NCBI RefSeq assembly: GCF_001586775.1
Contig: NZ_LQXS01000002.1
Coordinates: 558,001 to 622,000, forward strand
Direction: 5' to 3'
DNA length: 64,000 nt
Source of the DNA: Sphingobacterium populi
GTDB lineage: Bacteria; Bacteroidota; Bacteroidia; Sphingobacteriales; Sphingobacteriaceae
In this document: positions 8,934-19,257 of the stretch, one piece after another
How positions within the stretch are numbered: the stretch's first letter is position 1
Layout of the letters: every line of letters starts with the position of its first letter
Program-made: the position numbers and the translations under genes
Notes under the pieces: model-generated
Seen by the model: only the letters and a program-made list of their open reading frames with translations
Databases searched by the model: none
What the model was told of the DNA's origin: nothing

Positions 8934-9740
8934 TTACCAGCCTTTTACAGCTTGTCCTTTGAATAATTCTAAGGCTTTCTGCTCTACTTCGTCGGATTGG
9001 TACGCTTGCAAAAATTGTTTGACTTTTTCCAAATCTTTATTGTCTTCCCGTGTCACGATCACATTCATATAAGGGGAATCTTTGCTTTCGCGGAAAAGCC
9101 CCAATTTATCCGCATCCAACCCTGCCTGTGCTGCGAAATTGTTGTTTATGATAGCAATAGCTACTTCTTTATCGTCCAATACCTTAGGAAGTTGTGGTGC
9201 TTCAAGTTCTAAGATTCGCAAATTTTTGGGATTAGCTGTGATGTCGATCACTTTCGGCATAATGCCCGTATTGTCCTTCAAGTTGATCAACCCTTGCTCT
9301 TGCAACATCAATAGGGAACGGCCACCATTGGTAGGATCATTTGGGATCGCAATGGTCGCATTGTTGGCTAACTCTGCCACTGATTTGATCTTTTTGGAAT
9401 ACGCCACAATTGGATATACAAATGTATTTCCAATCACCGCCAATTTATATCCGCGTTGCTTGGATTGCTCGGTAAGATAGGGTACATGTTGGAAAGCATT
9501 GGCATCAATATCGCCAGTGCTTAGTGCTTCATTGGGCATTACGTAATCATTGAAAGTGACTAATTCTACTTCCAAATTGAATTTTTCTTTTGCTACTTTT
9601 TTGGCTGCCTCGGCAATTTCTTTTTCTGGGCCAGCAACGATACCTACACGAATGGTATGTTCGTCAGTAGCATTGCTGCCGCAAGCGAGGAAAAGTGTGG
9701 ATAAAACAAAAGAAATTAGAGGAGCGATGATGTAACGCAT
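8934..9740 (-). CDS. metQ: Methionine ABC transporter substrate-binding lipoprotein MetQ
   Basis: 268 residues with a lipoprotein signal ending in LFLAC (lipid-modified Cys20). The body is NLPA-family: IRVGIVAGPEKEI, DANAFQHVPYL, IAIPNDPTNGGRSL and AIINNNFAAQAGL are all characteristic of D/L-methionine binding proteins. It is the last gene of a metN-metI-metQ operon, 26 nt after metI. The lipid anchor places it on the outer face of the inner membrane, where it passes methionine to MetI. Confidence 0.93.
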   Translation of the reverse strand: MRYIIAPLISFVLSTLFLACGSNATDEHTIRVGIVAGPEKEIAEAAKKVAKEKFNLEVELVTFNDYVMPNEALSTGDIDANAFQHVPYLTEQSKQRGYKLAVIGNTFVYPIVAYSKKIKSVAELANNATIAIPNDPTNGGRSLLMLQEQGLINLKDNTGIMPKVIDITANPKNLRILELEAPQLPKVLDDKEVAIAIINNNFAAQAGLDADKLGLFRESKDSPYMNVIVTREDNKDLEKVKQFLQAYQSDEVEQKALELFKGQAVKGW

Positions 9741-9766
9741 AATGTGTGTATTGAGTAATAATAAGA

Positions 9767-10419
9767 TTAACGATGATCGAATTTTTTGGATATAAAATCT
9801 CCACTGTATTGGATCAGGATGACCATCAAAATAAGTAAAATGAGCACGGCATTCATAATCTGTGCATCATATCCAATATAGCCGTATTGATAACCAATCT
9901 GTCCTAATCCGCCAGCTCCAACGGCGCCGCCCATTGCTGAGTAACCGACTAAAGTGATAAGCGTAACGGTCGCATGATTGATAATAGAAGGCAATGCTTC
10001 TGGTAATAGCACTTTTTTGATAATTTGAAATTGTGTGGCGCCCATAGCTTCGCAGTTTCTACTAAACCGACCGGCAGATCCATTAAGCTATTCTCAATAA
10101 GTCGTGCAATAAATGGCGCTGCACCAATACTTAGTGGTACTAAGGCTGCTTTGAGCCCAATCGACGTGCCGACGATACTTCTAGTAAACGGAATCATCCA
10201 TACAATCAGGATAATGAAAGGAATGGATCGAGATACGTTTACGACAAAAGATGTGATATTGTGTGCCGTACGATTTTCCAACATGCCTCCTTTGCGCGAA
10301 GCAAAAAGATAAATTCCAGTCGGCAGCCCAAGGCAAAATCCAAAAAAGCACGATACAAAGGTCATGACGAGGGTTTCCCCAGTTCCAGCAATAAGCAGAT
10401 TAATAACTTCGGGAGACAT
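9767..10419 (-). pseudogene. metI: Methionine ABC permease MetI, single-base frameshift
   Basis: Two frames together make one MetI. The upstream frame (10419 downwards) covers the first part through PVGLVETAK. The second frame, from about 10045 to 9767, continues with MGATQFQIIKKVLLPEALP, the EAA-type contact loop for MetN. One missing base near 10046-10050 separates them; restoring it gives 217 residues, the normal MetI length with about five membrane helices. The start overlaps the metN end by 20 nt. As read, the permease would be cut inside the EAA loop and non-functional. A consensus error is likely, since metN and metQ are intact. Confidence 0.85.
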
Positions 10420-11437
10420 AGCCTAATATTTCGGTGTTAAAGTAATGATTTGAGGAAAATGCGACAGCTTCATCTAATTGATCTCCAGAAAGGCGAACTA
10501 TGGACGAACTGATTTTCAATTCTCCGATGGTTTCGATGCGTGCTTCGATGATGGCAACACGTATAGAAAATTTCTGCTGCAATTCAGCAAAAGAATAATC
10601 GGTATTATCACGTGCTTGTATGCGTATCAGCACATCGTCGGTATTTGCGATTTTTTCGGGCTGTACTTGCAACTGATAAGCGATTGGCAAATCAGCTTGT
10701 ACAGCAGATGCAACGAATGCGGCGGTATGGGGGTGCTCTGGCGATCCAAAGATCTGAGAACGATCACCTAGTTCTACAATCTTGCCATCTTGCACAACCG
10801 CGACGCGATCACAGATCGCTTTTACCACATGAATCTCATGGGTGATCAATACGATCGTAATTTGCAGTTTGGTATTGATTGTCTGCAAAAGGTTGAGAAT
10901 GGATTTAGTAGTTCCCGGGTCTAATGCACTCGTTGCTTCGTCACATAGCAATAGAGTAGGGTTGTTGGCCAAAGCGCGTGCAATAGCCACACGCTGTTTT
11001 TGTCCGCCCGAAAGATTGCTTGGATAGTCATTTGCTTTGTCCGATAATCCTACTAATTCCAATAATTCAGTCACACGTGTATGAAGATCGTGCTTGGGGG
11101 TTTTAGTAAGCTCCAGTGGCAATGCAATATTGTCAAAAATAGTACGCGATGACAGTAAGTTGAAATGCTGAAAAATCATTCCGATCTGCTGTCTTTCTCG
11201 CTGCAGTTGTCGTTCGCTCAGATTGGTGAGCTGCGTATTAGCTAACCAAATTTCGCCCTTGTCAGGTCTTTCCAAAAGGTTGAGACAGCGCAAAATCGTA
11301 CTTTTCCCTGCTCCGGAACTTCCAATAATACCGAAAATTTCCCCTTTCTTCACCGTGAAGGACACATCATCCAATGCTTGAACTTGTCTTCCTTTACTGG
11401 TTGTATATGTTTTGGAAATATGTTTAACGTTAATCAT
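10400..11437 (-). CDS. metN: Methionine ABC transporter ATPase MetN
   Basis: 345 residues from the ATG at 11437 (MINVKHISKTY). Walker A GSSGAGKST, signature LSGGQKQRVAIARAL and Walker B LLLCDEATSALD are intact. The C-terminal ~90 residues form the NIL/ACT-like methionine-sensing domain that lets MetN shut down uptake when methionine is plentiful. The in-frame upstream ATG at 11467 lies inside the likely -7 box, so the shorter start is preferred. First gene of metNIQ. There is no room for a SAM riboswitch upstream. Confidence 0.93.
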   Translation of the reverse strand: MINVKHISKTYTTSKGRQVQALDDVSFTVKKGEIFGIIGSSGAGKSTILRCLNLLERPDKGEIWLANTQLTNLSERQLQRERQQIGMIFQHFNLLSSRTIFDNIALPLELTKTPKHDLHTRVTELLELVGLSDKANDYPSNLSGGQKQRVAIARALANNPTLLLCDEATSALDPGTTKSILNLLQTINTKLQITIVLITHEIHVVKAICDRVAVVQDGKIVELGDRSQIFGSPEHPHTAAFVASAVQADLPIAYQLQVQPEKIANTDDVLIRIQARDNTDYSFAELQQKFSIRVAIIEARIETIGELKISSSIVRLSGDQLDEAVAFSSNHYFNTEILGYVSRSY

Positions 11438-11464
11438 TCTGGGTACACGCGCTAAAAAGTGTCC

Positions 11465-11472
11465 CAAAAGTA
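11465..11472 (-). promoter_or_regulatory. -7 box of metNIQ
   Basis: Minus-strand TACTTTTG matches TAnnTTTG, 28 nt before the metN ATG. No good TTG is placed at -33, so this is only a partial promoter match. Confidence 0.35.
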
Positions 11473-11517
11473 CGTAAAAACAATTTATTTTTAGTCTACT
11501 GGATCAATAGTTTTTTG

Positions 11518-13470
11518 CTACCAGGCAATTCCATAATCTTCGCCGTGGTTGCTACTGCCGCCCCAAAGCGTACCGTGCTTATCATCGAAATAAATGGCAT
11601 TGATCGGTCCACTATTTCGTTCGCCAAATTGAATAGCATATCCCATTGCTTCCAATTGCTTCACGACATCGGCTGGCGTGCGTTTATCTAACAATAGACT
11701 GCCTGCTCTGGGCTTACGATCGGCTAATTTTGTACCACCCAGAGACAACCACAATTGATTGCTATTGATGTTCGCTGCTTCAGCCGCTTGCTGTGGCGTC
11801 ATGCCGAACTCCGTTACATTCAAAAAGAATTGCAACAGGTTTTGATCTTGCGTATCACCACCTTGCACGGCAAAGGATAAGTAAGGTTTGCCATCCTTGA
11901 GTGCCATAGCAGGTGTCAAGGTTACGCGCGGACGTTTGCCCGGCTCAACTACATTGAATGGACTGATCAGCGGATCCAATACAAAGCTTTGCAAGCGTTG
12001 GCTCATGCCGACGCCAGTATGGCCGGCGATAAATGCGGGCAACCATCCGCCGCTCGGCGTAATCGATATTACCCAGCCTTCCGCGTCCGCTGCTTCGATA
12101 CTTGTGGTACCACGAAGTAAGCGATCATGATATAAGCTGTCAGTATTTTGCAGATGAGCGGTAGCGTCATGTTTTGGTACGAAATCACCTTGTTCACGTG
12201 CTGTAGTATCTGTCAGTTGTCGTCTTTTCGCCAATAAATCAAGATAAGGATTTTGACGACTTTCAAAAGGATATGGATCGCCCGGCTCGACAGAAGGATC
12301 ATTTTTTGTAGGATCTATTTGGGCGGCTCTTTTCACCGCATAGCCATCACTTAACAAACCGTCGATTGGTGTTTTGGGTTGGAATGCGGGATCCCCATAA
12401 TAGAAATCACGATCCGCAAAAGCCAGATTCATGGCTTGATACACGGTATGAATATATGGCGCCGAATTGTATCCCATGCCTTTTAAATCAAATTGCTTGA
12501 GGATATTCAAGGCTTGCAGCATGGCTGGTCCTTGCGTCCAAGACTGTAGCTTATACACATCAATGCCTTTATAGTTGATCTGCAAAGGTTCTTCCTCAAT
12601 CGGGCGCCAGTTAGCCAAATCTTCCATCGTGATGAGTCCACCATGCTCCTGACTGCCACGAACGAATTCTGCTGCGATATCTCCCGTATAAAAACGATGG
12701 TGTGCTGCCATAATCGCCTCTTCGCGACTTTTGCCCGCGGCTAATGCATTTTGTTCCGCTTCGACCATTTTCTCTAACGTTTGAAGCAGCTCTTTTTGCA
12801 CAAATATTTCACCAGCTTCGGGCGCTTCGCGCTCTTCACCTTGGTGCACTAAGAATACTTCCTTGCTATACGGCCATTGTTTGATCCGTTCTTTACCACG
12901 CTCGATACTATTTGCTGTTTGTGCCTCGATTGGATAGCCGGCCGCCATTTGCATAGACGGTTGCAATACTTCTTTCAAACTTTTTGTACCATACTTGGCG
13001 AGCATATAGCATAAACCGCCCGGTGTGCCCGGAGTAACTGCGGCTAATGGGCCATATTCTGGCGGAAACTCGTAACCTTTTGATTTGAAAAAATCAACCG
13101 TTGCTCCAGTCGGTGCCACGCCCAACGCATTGATGGCGATCACTTTTTTGAGTTCTGGATGATAGATTAATGCTTGGGTTTCTCCGCCCCAGCTCAATAC
13201 ATCCCACATGGTACAGGTCGCGCCCAACATCGCACAAGCTGCATCGACCGCATTTCCGCCCTGCTGAAATAATTGCGCTCCAGCTGTCGCCGCTAGCGGT
13301 TTGCCCGTAATCGCCATCCAATGTTTACCATGCAACGGCGGTTTTTGTGTTTGTTGTGCGAAGGTAAAAGTGCCACTCATTAAAAAAAAGTGCGGATAAG
13401 ACAGAGCTAGATTTAGAAAAAATATGTCGAAAGGAAATTTGCATGGTACAGTTGCTATTTGGAAACGCAA
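11518..13470 (-). CDS. Gamma-glutamyltransferase family protein
   Basis: 650 residues; an internal ATG at 13380 would drop a weak signal-like N-terminus. The large-subunit start HWMAITGKPLAATAGAQLFQQGGNAVDAA and the autoprocessing motif RGTTSIEAADAEGW (Thr near residue 455) mark it as an N-terminal nucleophile enzyme. The small subunit has a GVGMSQRLQSFVLD region and PRVTLTPAMALKDG. It would cleave gamma-glutamyl bonds (glutathione or peptides) after self-cleavage. The first 40 residues are hydrophobic and end in AQ, so export is possible. It follows the nnrD gene on the same strand. The substrate is not resolved. Confidence 0.87.
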   Translation of the reverse strand: MRFQIATVPCKFPFDIFFLNLALSYPHFFLMSGTFTFAQQTQKPPLHGKHWMAITGKPLAATAGAQLFQQGGNAVDAACAMLGATCTMWDVLSWGGETQALIYHPELKKVIAINALGVAPTGATVDFFKSKGYEFPPEYGPLAAVTPGTPGGLCYMLAKYGTKSLKEVLQPSMQMAAGYPIEAQTANSIERGKERIKQWPYSKEVFLVHQGEEREAPEAGEIFVQKELLQTLEKMVEAEQNALAAGKSREEAIMAAHHRFYTGDIAAEFVRGSQEHGGLITMEDLANWRPIEEEPLQINYKGIDVYKLQSWTQGPAMLQALNILKQFDLKGMGYNSAPYIHTVYQAMNLAFADRDFYYGDPAFQPKTPIDGLLSDGYAVKRAAQIDPTKNDPSVEPGDPYPFESRQNPYLDLLAKRRQLTDTTAREQGDFVPKHDATAHLQNTDSLYHDRLLRGTTSIEAADAEGWVISITPSGGWLPAFIAGHTGVGMSQRLQSFVLDPLISPFNVVEPGKRPRVTLTPAMALKDGKPYLSFAVQGGDTQDQNLLQFFLNVTEFGMTPQQAAEAANINSNQLWLSLGGTKLADRKPRAGSLLLDKRTPADVVKQLEAMGYAIQFGERNSGPINAIYFDDKHGTLWGGSSNHGEDYGIAW

Positions 13471-13524
13471 TATATCAATTTTGTGGGGAGTGGGGAAACC
13501 CTTGCCGCATATTCTCTGGAATCA

Positions 13525-15054
13525 CTACGTAATACAAAATGGCAAAACTACATGCCAAGCCTTTGAAATACCGTCGATAATATCCGACGCTATCAGGCTT
13601 TTTGGATGCATGGTTTGCACAGCGAGATCGCCAGCCAAGCCATGCAAATAAACGCCTGTAAGCGCAGCATCTTCGCTAGAAAATCCTTGCGCGAGCAGCG
13701 AGGTGATGATGCCCGCCAGTACGTCGCCACTGCCTGCTGTAGCCATTCCCCAATTGCCAGTGGTATTAAAATGGATCGTTCCGTCGGGTAATACTACTGC
13801 CGTGTTAGCGCCCTTAATCAACACGACGACCTGATGTTGCTGCGCAAATGCGCGCGTTTTTTCGAGCTTTTCCCAGTCGTCGGTCCAAGATCCGATTAGG
13901 CGTTGTAGTTCTTTTGGATGTGGCGTGAGGATGCTTTCTAATGGTAGATCATTTAAGCTTTCGGGCTGCTGCGCTAATAGATTCAATGCATCTGCATCCA
14001 ATACCAATTTAGGGGATTTCGAAGCAGCTAGCGCTCGTAAAAATTGAAAAAACGCTTGCTTTGTATCTGCACTTTGCCCCATTCCCATTCCGACTCCGAT
14101 GGCAGCGTAAGAATCGATAGTCTTTGGAAAAGAAGTTATATGATTGAGTTCGGGATCTGTCTGCAACATCGCTTCTGGAAAATTTGTTTGCAGGATCGGG
14201 TTGGCACAAGCTGCGCTATAGATTGTGACCATACCACAACCAGTTCGAAGTGCGGCTTTTGCGCTGAGATGAATAGCGCCGATTTTACCATAGCTTCCGC
14301 CCACGATCAAGGCATGGCCAAACGTGCCTTTGTGCGCAAAGCGACTCGGCAACGAACAGCGTGATTGAATCGTATCTAATGTGGTGAAAAAATAAGAACT
14401 ATCAACTGCTGATAATGCGCTCGTATCCAATTGTATATCTACTACCGTTAGTTCGCCCACATATGCTGCGTTTTCTGGTTGTAGTAAGGCAATTTTGGGA
14501 CATTGCAAAGTATATGTATGATGCGCTTTGATGACGAGCATCTCTTTTGAAGAAGGCTGATCTGAATACATTCCCGAAGGAATGTCGATCGCCAATATTG
14601 CACGATCCGATGCATTGATGGCCTCAATAACAGCTCGCCATGCTTTGGACAAAGGACGAGAAAGTCCAATGCCATAGAGCGAATCGATAAGCACATCTTG
14701 CGTTTCAAAGTCTGTCGGGATAGCATCTGTAAAGCACTTTATCGGGATGCCTGCTTGTTGCAGCCGTTTCTGGTTTTCCTGATTATCGGCGCTGTATTTG
14801 TCTGCCTGATGCAGAAAGATGCGTACGTCACGGCCAGATTGAAAAAGTAACCGTCCCAGCGCCAAGCCATCACCACCATTATTCCCGGTACCACAAAAGA
14901 TCACAAACGAAGTTTCAAACGAAGGATAATCCTCTGTGATTTGTTTATACAAGCTATTTGCCGCGCGTTCCATTAAATCGAAAGACCGCAGGCCTTGCCG
15001 ATCTATGGTAGCCTGATCGGCTTTGCGGATGTCAGAAGCGGTCAATATTTTCAT
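13525..15054 (-). CDS. nnrD: Bifunctional NAD(P)HX epimerase/ADP-dependent dehydratase
   Basis: 509 residues. The N-terminal epimerase half (YjeF_N, about 1-215) has CGTGNNGGDGLALGRLL and DSLYGIGLSRPL; the C-terminal ribokinase-like half (about 225-500) has LVLDADALNLLAQ, TPHPKE and the catalytic TTGNWGMATAGSGDVLAGI. The fused enzyme repairs hydrated NADH and NADPH, using ADP in the dehydratase step. It lies 20 nt after the HerA-like gene and 54 nt before the GGT gene, so the three may be one transcript. Confidence 0.93.
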   Translation of the reverse strand: MKILTASDIRKADQATIDRQGLRSFDLMERAANSLYKQITEDYPSFETSFVIFCGTGNNGGDGLALGRLLFQSGRDVRIFLHQADKYSADNQENQKRLQQAGIPIKCFTDAIPTDFETQDVLIDSLYGIGLSRPLSKAWRAVIEAINASDRAILAIDIPSGMYSDQPSSKEMLVIKAHHTYTLQCPKIALLQPENAAYVGELTVVDIQLDTSALSAVDSSYFFTTLDTIQSRCSLPSRFAHKGTFGHALIVGGSYGKIGAIHLSAKAALRTGCGMVTIYSAACANPILQTNFPEAMLQTDPELNHITSFPKTIDSYAAIGVGMGMGQSADTKQAFFQFLRALAASKSPKLVLDADALNLLAQQPESLNDLPLESILTPHPKELQRLIGSWTDDWEKLEKTRAFAQQHQVVVLIKGANTAVVLPDGTIHFNTTGNWGMATAGSGDVLAGIITSLLAQGFSSEDAALTGVYLHGLAGDLAVQTMHPKSLIASDIIDGISKAWHVVLPFCIT

Positions 15055-15074
15055 AGCTAACTACAAGATACGGT

Positions 15075-16633
15075 TTACTTCCTTCTTTTGAGGAACATAT
15101 CTAACAATCCGTTTGCTAATTTTCCTAATAATTTGGTTCCCTCGCGTGCTAATGTCCTACTGGCGGTAGTTTGTGCCGCTTCTAGCGGAGTTTGTCTTCT
15201 AGAGCGTGGTGAAGATGTCGTTTTGGAGCTCGATGCTGCCTTCTGCGCAGCTTTTTCGATCTGTTCACGTGCTAAAATAGCTTCTTGCTGTTGCTGGCGT
15301 TCGATAATAATTTCGGCTGCTGATCGCCGCTCGACGCGTTCCTGATATTTGTTGTAGCGTCAGATCCTGCAATGATACGATTATACGTTTCAGGCGATGC
15401 AGGTCCCATAACGGCGCGCGCAGGCACAAGGTGCGTGGCTACTACCTCGGTCGGGATACCTTTGTCATTCAATACGGTGATTAATGCTTGTCCTGTTCCC
15501 AATGCCGTCAGTATTTTATCAATGGCGTAGAATTCTGAAGTAGGATAGGTACGCACCGTTTTACGCAAGTTTTCTGCATCATTAGGTGTAAATGCGCGCA
15601 GCGCATGTTGCACTCTGTTTCCAAGCTGCCCTAACACACTTTCTGCTATATCACTTGCCGCTTGCGTACAAAAGAAAACGCCGACTCCTTTGGAGCGGAT
15701 CAATCGCACAATCTGTTCGATTTGCCCAAGAAAAGCTTTTGATGCACCATTGAATAATAAATGCGCTTCATCAAAAAAGAAAACCAATTTGGGTTGATCC
15801 AGATCGCCTACCTCGGGCAATTTTTTGAATAATTGGGCGAGCAAACTCAATAAAAAAGTGGAAAATAGCTGTGGCTGATCCTGAACATCCGCGATATTTA
15901 ACAGCGTAATAACTCCTTTGCCATCTACCTTGCCAAAAAGATCTTGGATATCGAATTCTTTTTCGCCAAATAGGTGAGCAACACCTTGCTGTTCGATAGC
16001 TACAATCTTTCTGAGTATGGCGCCAGAACTGGCACTGCTGATGCGTCCATAATCGTCTTTGATTTCGGCTGCGCCAGCGCCTTCTGATAAATAGGAAAGC
16101 AACTTCTTTAAGTCGTCCAGATCTACGAGGGGCAGATCGGTGTCTTGTGCATATTTAAATATGGCGCTCAACACACCTGACTGCGTATCATTAAGGTCAA
16201 GAATGCGAGATAGCAACACAGGGCCAAAATCGCCTACGGTTAGACGCATAGGAGCGCCTAACTTGCCGCTTAATGAAAATAGCTCGACTGGAAATGAAGA
16301 AGGTTCGAAAGGGATTCCAACCGCTTGGCCTCTTTCTAGTAATGCGTCATTGGTTTTTCCAGGTTCGGCCAGGCCCGATAAATCACCTTTTACGTCCAAC
16401 ATAAATACCGGCACGCCCGCATCCGAAAGTTGTTCGGCTATGAGTTGCAAAGTACGTGTTTTGCCCGTTCCCGTTGCACCAGCAATCAGGCCGTGTCGGT
16501 TCATCATGCGAAGCGCTAAGTTTACTTTTGCGTCAGTTACCACTTCACCGTCCAAAATACCAGATCCTAATTGTATAAAAGCACCTTTTGGTTTGTACGA
16601 TGCGGACACTTTTTCAATAAATTGCTGTTTCAT
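15075..16633 (-). pseudogene. HerA-like helicase/ATPase (DUF853), single-base frameshift
   Basis: The first frame from 16633 encodes a HerA/YjgR-type ATPase: Walker A GATGTGKTRTL near residue 35, Walker B FFFDEAHLLFNG, and the family segment PASPETYNRIIAGSDATT. After that the family-type continuation YQERVERRSAAEII is in another frame, which runs to a stop at 15075-15077 and ends in a basic tail (MFLKRRK). One base is missing in the A-run near 15345-15350; restoring it gives 519 residues. As read, the ATPase core is complete and only the coiled C-terminal tail is replaced by junk. Function in the family is DNA-linked but not well defined. Confidence 0.82.
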
Positions 16634-16791
16634 AGCTCAGGTTTTGCGAATTAAAAATAACAAATTAATCCTCATTAAGTGAAAGTATCAGATGGAAGAG
16701 AATTTTGCCTATTGAAAATGATAAATTATTTACGCTCAGTTGGCAAACGATCTTTTCCTAGGGTATCCCGTCTTACGTCGATTTTAATGAT

Positions 16792-16799
16792 TACTTTTG
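16792..16799 (+). promoter_or_regulatory. -7 box of rlmB
   Basis: TACTTTTG matches TAnnTTTG and lies 21 nt before the rlmB ATG. A -33 TTG is not evident at the right distance. Confidence 0.35.
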
Positions 16800-16820
16800 A
16801 GCTTTTAATAGTAACAAATT

Positions 16821-17597
16821 ATGCAGCAATTTCAGCGTAGAGAACCTCGTGGTGAAAAAAGAGAGTCTAATCAGATGGTATTTGGTATTCGTGCCGTGAT
16901 GGAAGCCATAGATAGTGGGAAAGAGATTGAATCCCTTTTTATTCAGCGAGGGCTAAGTGGTGGATTGTTGATGGAATTGAAGGCCTTACTCAAAGAGCAC
17001 AATTTACCTTCCCAACAAGTGCCTATTGAAAAGCTGAACCGCATTACTCGCAAAAATCATCAAGGGGTGATTGCGGTGATTTCACCGATTACGTACCAAC
17101 AGATTGAAGATTTGTTGCCCACCATTTATGAGAAAGGAGAAACTCCGCTATTATTAATGCTCGACGGCGTGACGGATGTGCGTAATATGGGTGCCATTGC
17201 ACGTACGGCCGAATGTGCTGGAGTGCACGCCATCATTGTACCGAAAAAAGGATCGGCAGAAATCAATCCAGATGCGATTAAGACCTCAGCCGGTGCTTTG
17301 TATAAAATTCCTGTTTGTCGCCAAGATTCTTTGGGAAAAGTAGGACGTTTCTTGATCGATTCAGGCGTACAGATGGTGGTGAGTACGGAGAAAACCGAAG
17401 ATTCAATTCATGATGTAGATTATACCGTGCCGACCTGTATCGTGATGGGGGCTGAAGATGTGGGCGTTTCGGACGATTTGATTCGAATATCGGACAAACT
17501 AGCGCGCATCCCAATGTTCGGAGAAATCAAATCCCTGAATGTGTCGGTATCGGCTGGCGTGGTGATTTATGAAGCTATTAGACAACGCGCTCAATAA
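16821..17597 (+). CDS. rlmB: 23S rRNA (guanosine-2'-O)-methyltransferase RlmB
   Basis: 258 residues, a SPOUT-fold TrmH-family methyltransferase. The N-terminal substrate-binding domain begins NQMVFGIRAVMEAI. The three SPOUT motifs are MLDGVTDVRNMGAIARTAECAG, VMGAEDVGVSDDL and IPMFGEIKSLNVSVSAGVVIYE, the last forming the trefoil knot that binds SAM. In E. coli RlmB methylates G2251 in the peptidyl transferase centre. It is followed after 22 nt by the asparaginase gene on the same strand. Confidence 0.92.
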   Translation: MQQFQRREPRGEKRESNQMVFGIRAVMEAIDSGKEIESLFIQRGLSGGLLMELKALLKEHNLPSQQVPIEKLNRITRKNHQGVIAVISPITYQQIEDLLPTIYEKGETPLLLMLDGVTDVRNMGAIARTAECAGVHAIIVPKKGSAEINPDAIKTSAGALYKIPVCRQDSLGKVGRFLIDSGVQMVVSTEKTEDSIHDVDYTVPTCIVMGAEDVGVSDDLIRISDKLARIPMFGEIKSLNVSVSAGVVIYEAIRQRAQ

Positions 17598-17619
17598 GGC
17601 AAATACAAATTCTTTTAAG

Positions 17620-18644
17620 ATGATCCGAAAATTCCTGATGCTCACCACTTTATCCATGTGCTTCGCGCTGCAGTTTGCCGTGGCGCAGCAAGATACGTAC
17701 GTAATGGCTATTCACGGTGGTGCAGGTACAATTTTGAAGAAAAACCTGACCGACTCGATGGAAACTGCATATAAAGATGGCTTGAAGCAGGCGTTGTTAG
17801 CTGGTTATCGCGTATTGCAGCAGGAAGATGGTACTAGCTTGGATGCTGTAGAAGCTGCCGTAAAGGTTTTGGAAGAAAATCCATTGTTCAATGCTGGAAA
17901 AGGCGCTGTGTTTACCAGCGACGGCAAAAATGAGTTGGATGCTGCTATTATGGACGGTAAGACCTTGAGTGCTGGCGCTGTAGCGGGAGTTACTAATGTA
18001 AAAAGTCCGATCCAACTGGCGCGCGCGTGATGCAACATTCTCCACACGTGATGATGGTAGGTGATGGGGCAGAGCAATTTGCAAAAGAACAAGGTTTGGA
18101 CATCGTAGATCCAAGCTATTTCTACACCAAAGAACGCTGGCAAGGATTGCAGAAAGCTAGAGCATTAGATTCTTTAGCTACCCAATTGGATCATGATGAG
18201 CAATCAAGTATTCCCGAAGTATATAAAGATTACAAATATGGTACGGTGGGCGCTGTAGCAGTTGATCGCGCTGGAAATCTGGCCGCAGCAACATCGACTG
18301 GGGGCATGACCAACAAACGATATGGTCGAGTGGGCGATGCGCCGATTACGGGTGCTGGTAATTATGCAGATAATAAGACAGTTGCTGTTTCTTGTACTGG
18401 CTGGGGTGAGTTTTTTATTCGTGCGGTAGCCGCCTACGATGTGGCTGCTCGGATTCAGTATGGCGGAGCGACATTAAAAGAAGCTGCTGAAGCAACCATT
18501 AAAAAGGTCGAAGATTTGGGTGGAGATGGCGGTTTGATCGCGATCAATCAGCAAGGTGAAGTTGCGATGCCATTCAACACGGCTGGTATGTACCGAGGTA
18601 CAATCAAAGCTGATGGTACAGTTGATATTCAGATTTATAAATAA
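17620..18644 (+). pseudogene. Isoaspartyl peptidase/L-asparaginase, single-base frameshift
   Basis: The frame from the ATG at 17620 has a Sec signal (FAVAQQ) and the Ntn-hydrolase opening MAIHGGAGTI, then runs to a stop at 18028-18030 after PIQLARA. The next frame continues with MQHSPHVMMVGDGAEQF, the normal family sequence, and contains the autocleavage/nucleophile Thr in KYGTVGAVAVD and TSTGGMTNK. One base is missing at the GCG repeat near 18020-18028; repaired, the protein is 341 residues, usual for type-2 asparaginases. As read, the alpha chain would be truncated and the catalytic Thr lost. Confidence 0.85.
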
Positions 18645-18701
18645 CACTAACTGCATGATCATCATTCTGATGTACGGCAGTGATATCAAATCCTAGTAAA
18701 C

Positions 18702-19229
18702 ATGAAATTATTCTATGTTTTATTGTGCATGTTGCCTTTATGGGGTGCAGGTCAATCGGCCATACATAGTACGCAACAATCTTCTAAGGCAGTGTTTGTA
18801 GAAGAATATGAAAAGCTTAATACTTTTGATCAAGTACTGGCCAAATTTTCAGGCCGCACAGTGTATATTGACCTTTGGGCTACGTGGTGCGGACCATGCA
18901 TTGCCGAATTTGCCTATAAAGATGCTTTGCATGATGTAGCTGCCAAGCATGACATTGATCTGCTATACCTATCGATGGATCAAGATAAGGATCACCAAAA
19001 ATGGCAGGAATTTATTCAACAACGTGATTTATCTGGCTATCACATGCGTGCAAACAAATCGCTGTACAAGGATATTCAAGCGAAATTTTCCCAAATTTAT
19101 CAAGGGCGTAAGGCATTTGGTATTCCGTATTACATCATTGTTAAAGATGGAGAAGTCGTACTAAAGCAAGCACCAAGGCCGAGTTCGGGTGAAGTGTTAT
19201 ACACCGAATTGATTAACTACAAAAATTAA
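18702..19229 (+). CDS. Periplasmic thioredoxin-like protein (TlpA family)
   Basis: 175 residues with a short Sec-type signal. The thioredoxin-fold active site WATWCGPC has Cys63 and Cys66, and a cis-proline-like IPYYIIV segment follows near residue 150. This matches TlpA/ResA-like thiol-disulfide oxidoreductases that reduce cysteines in the periplasm. The gene stands between the asparaginase and the Fsr-type exporter, all on the plus strand with short gaps. No partner is obvious. Confidence 0.85.
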   Translation: MKLFYVLLCMLPLWGAGQSAIHSTQQSSKAVFVEEYEKLNTFDQVLAKFSGRTVYIDLWATWCGPCIAEFAYKDALHDVAAKHDIDLLYLSMDQDKDHQKWQEFIQQRDLSGYHMRANKSLYKDIQAKFSQIYQGRKAFGIPYYIIVKDGEVVLKQAPRPSSGEVLYTELINYKN

Positions 19230-19257
19230 GATTTTTCTTCGCTAACATATTTGCTTT

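Noticed and set aside
9949..10419. Programmed frameshift in metI
   Set aside because: No slippery heptamer or downstream structure is seen at the break, and four other genes have the same defect. A missing base is simpler.
11438..11517. SAM riboswitch before metNIQ
   Set aside because: The gap is about 80 nt and shows no SAM-riboswitch-like stems.
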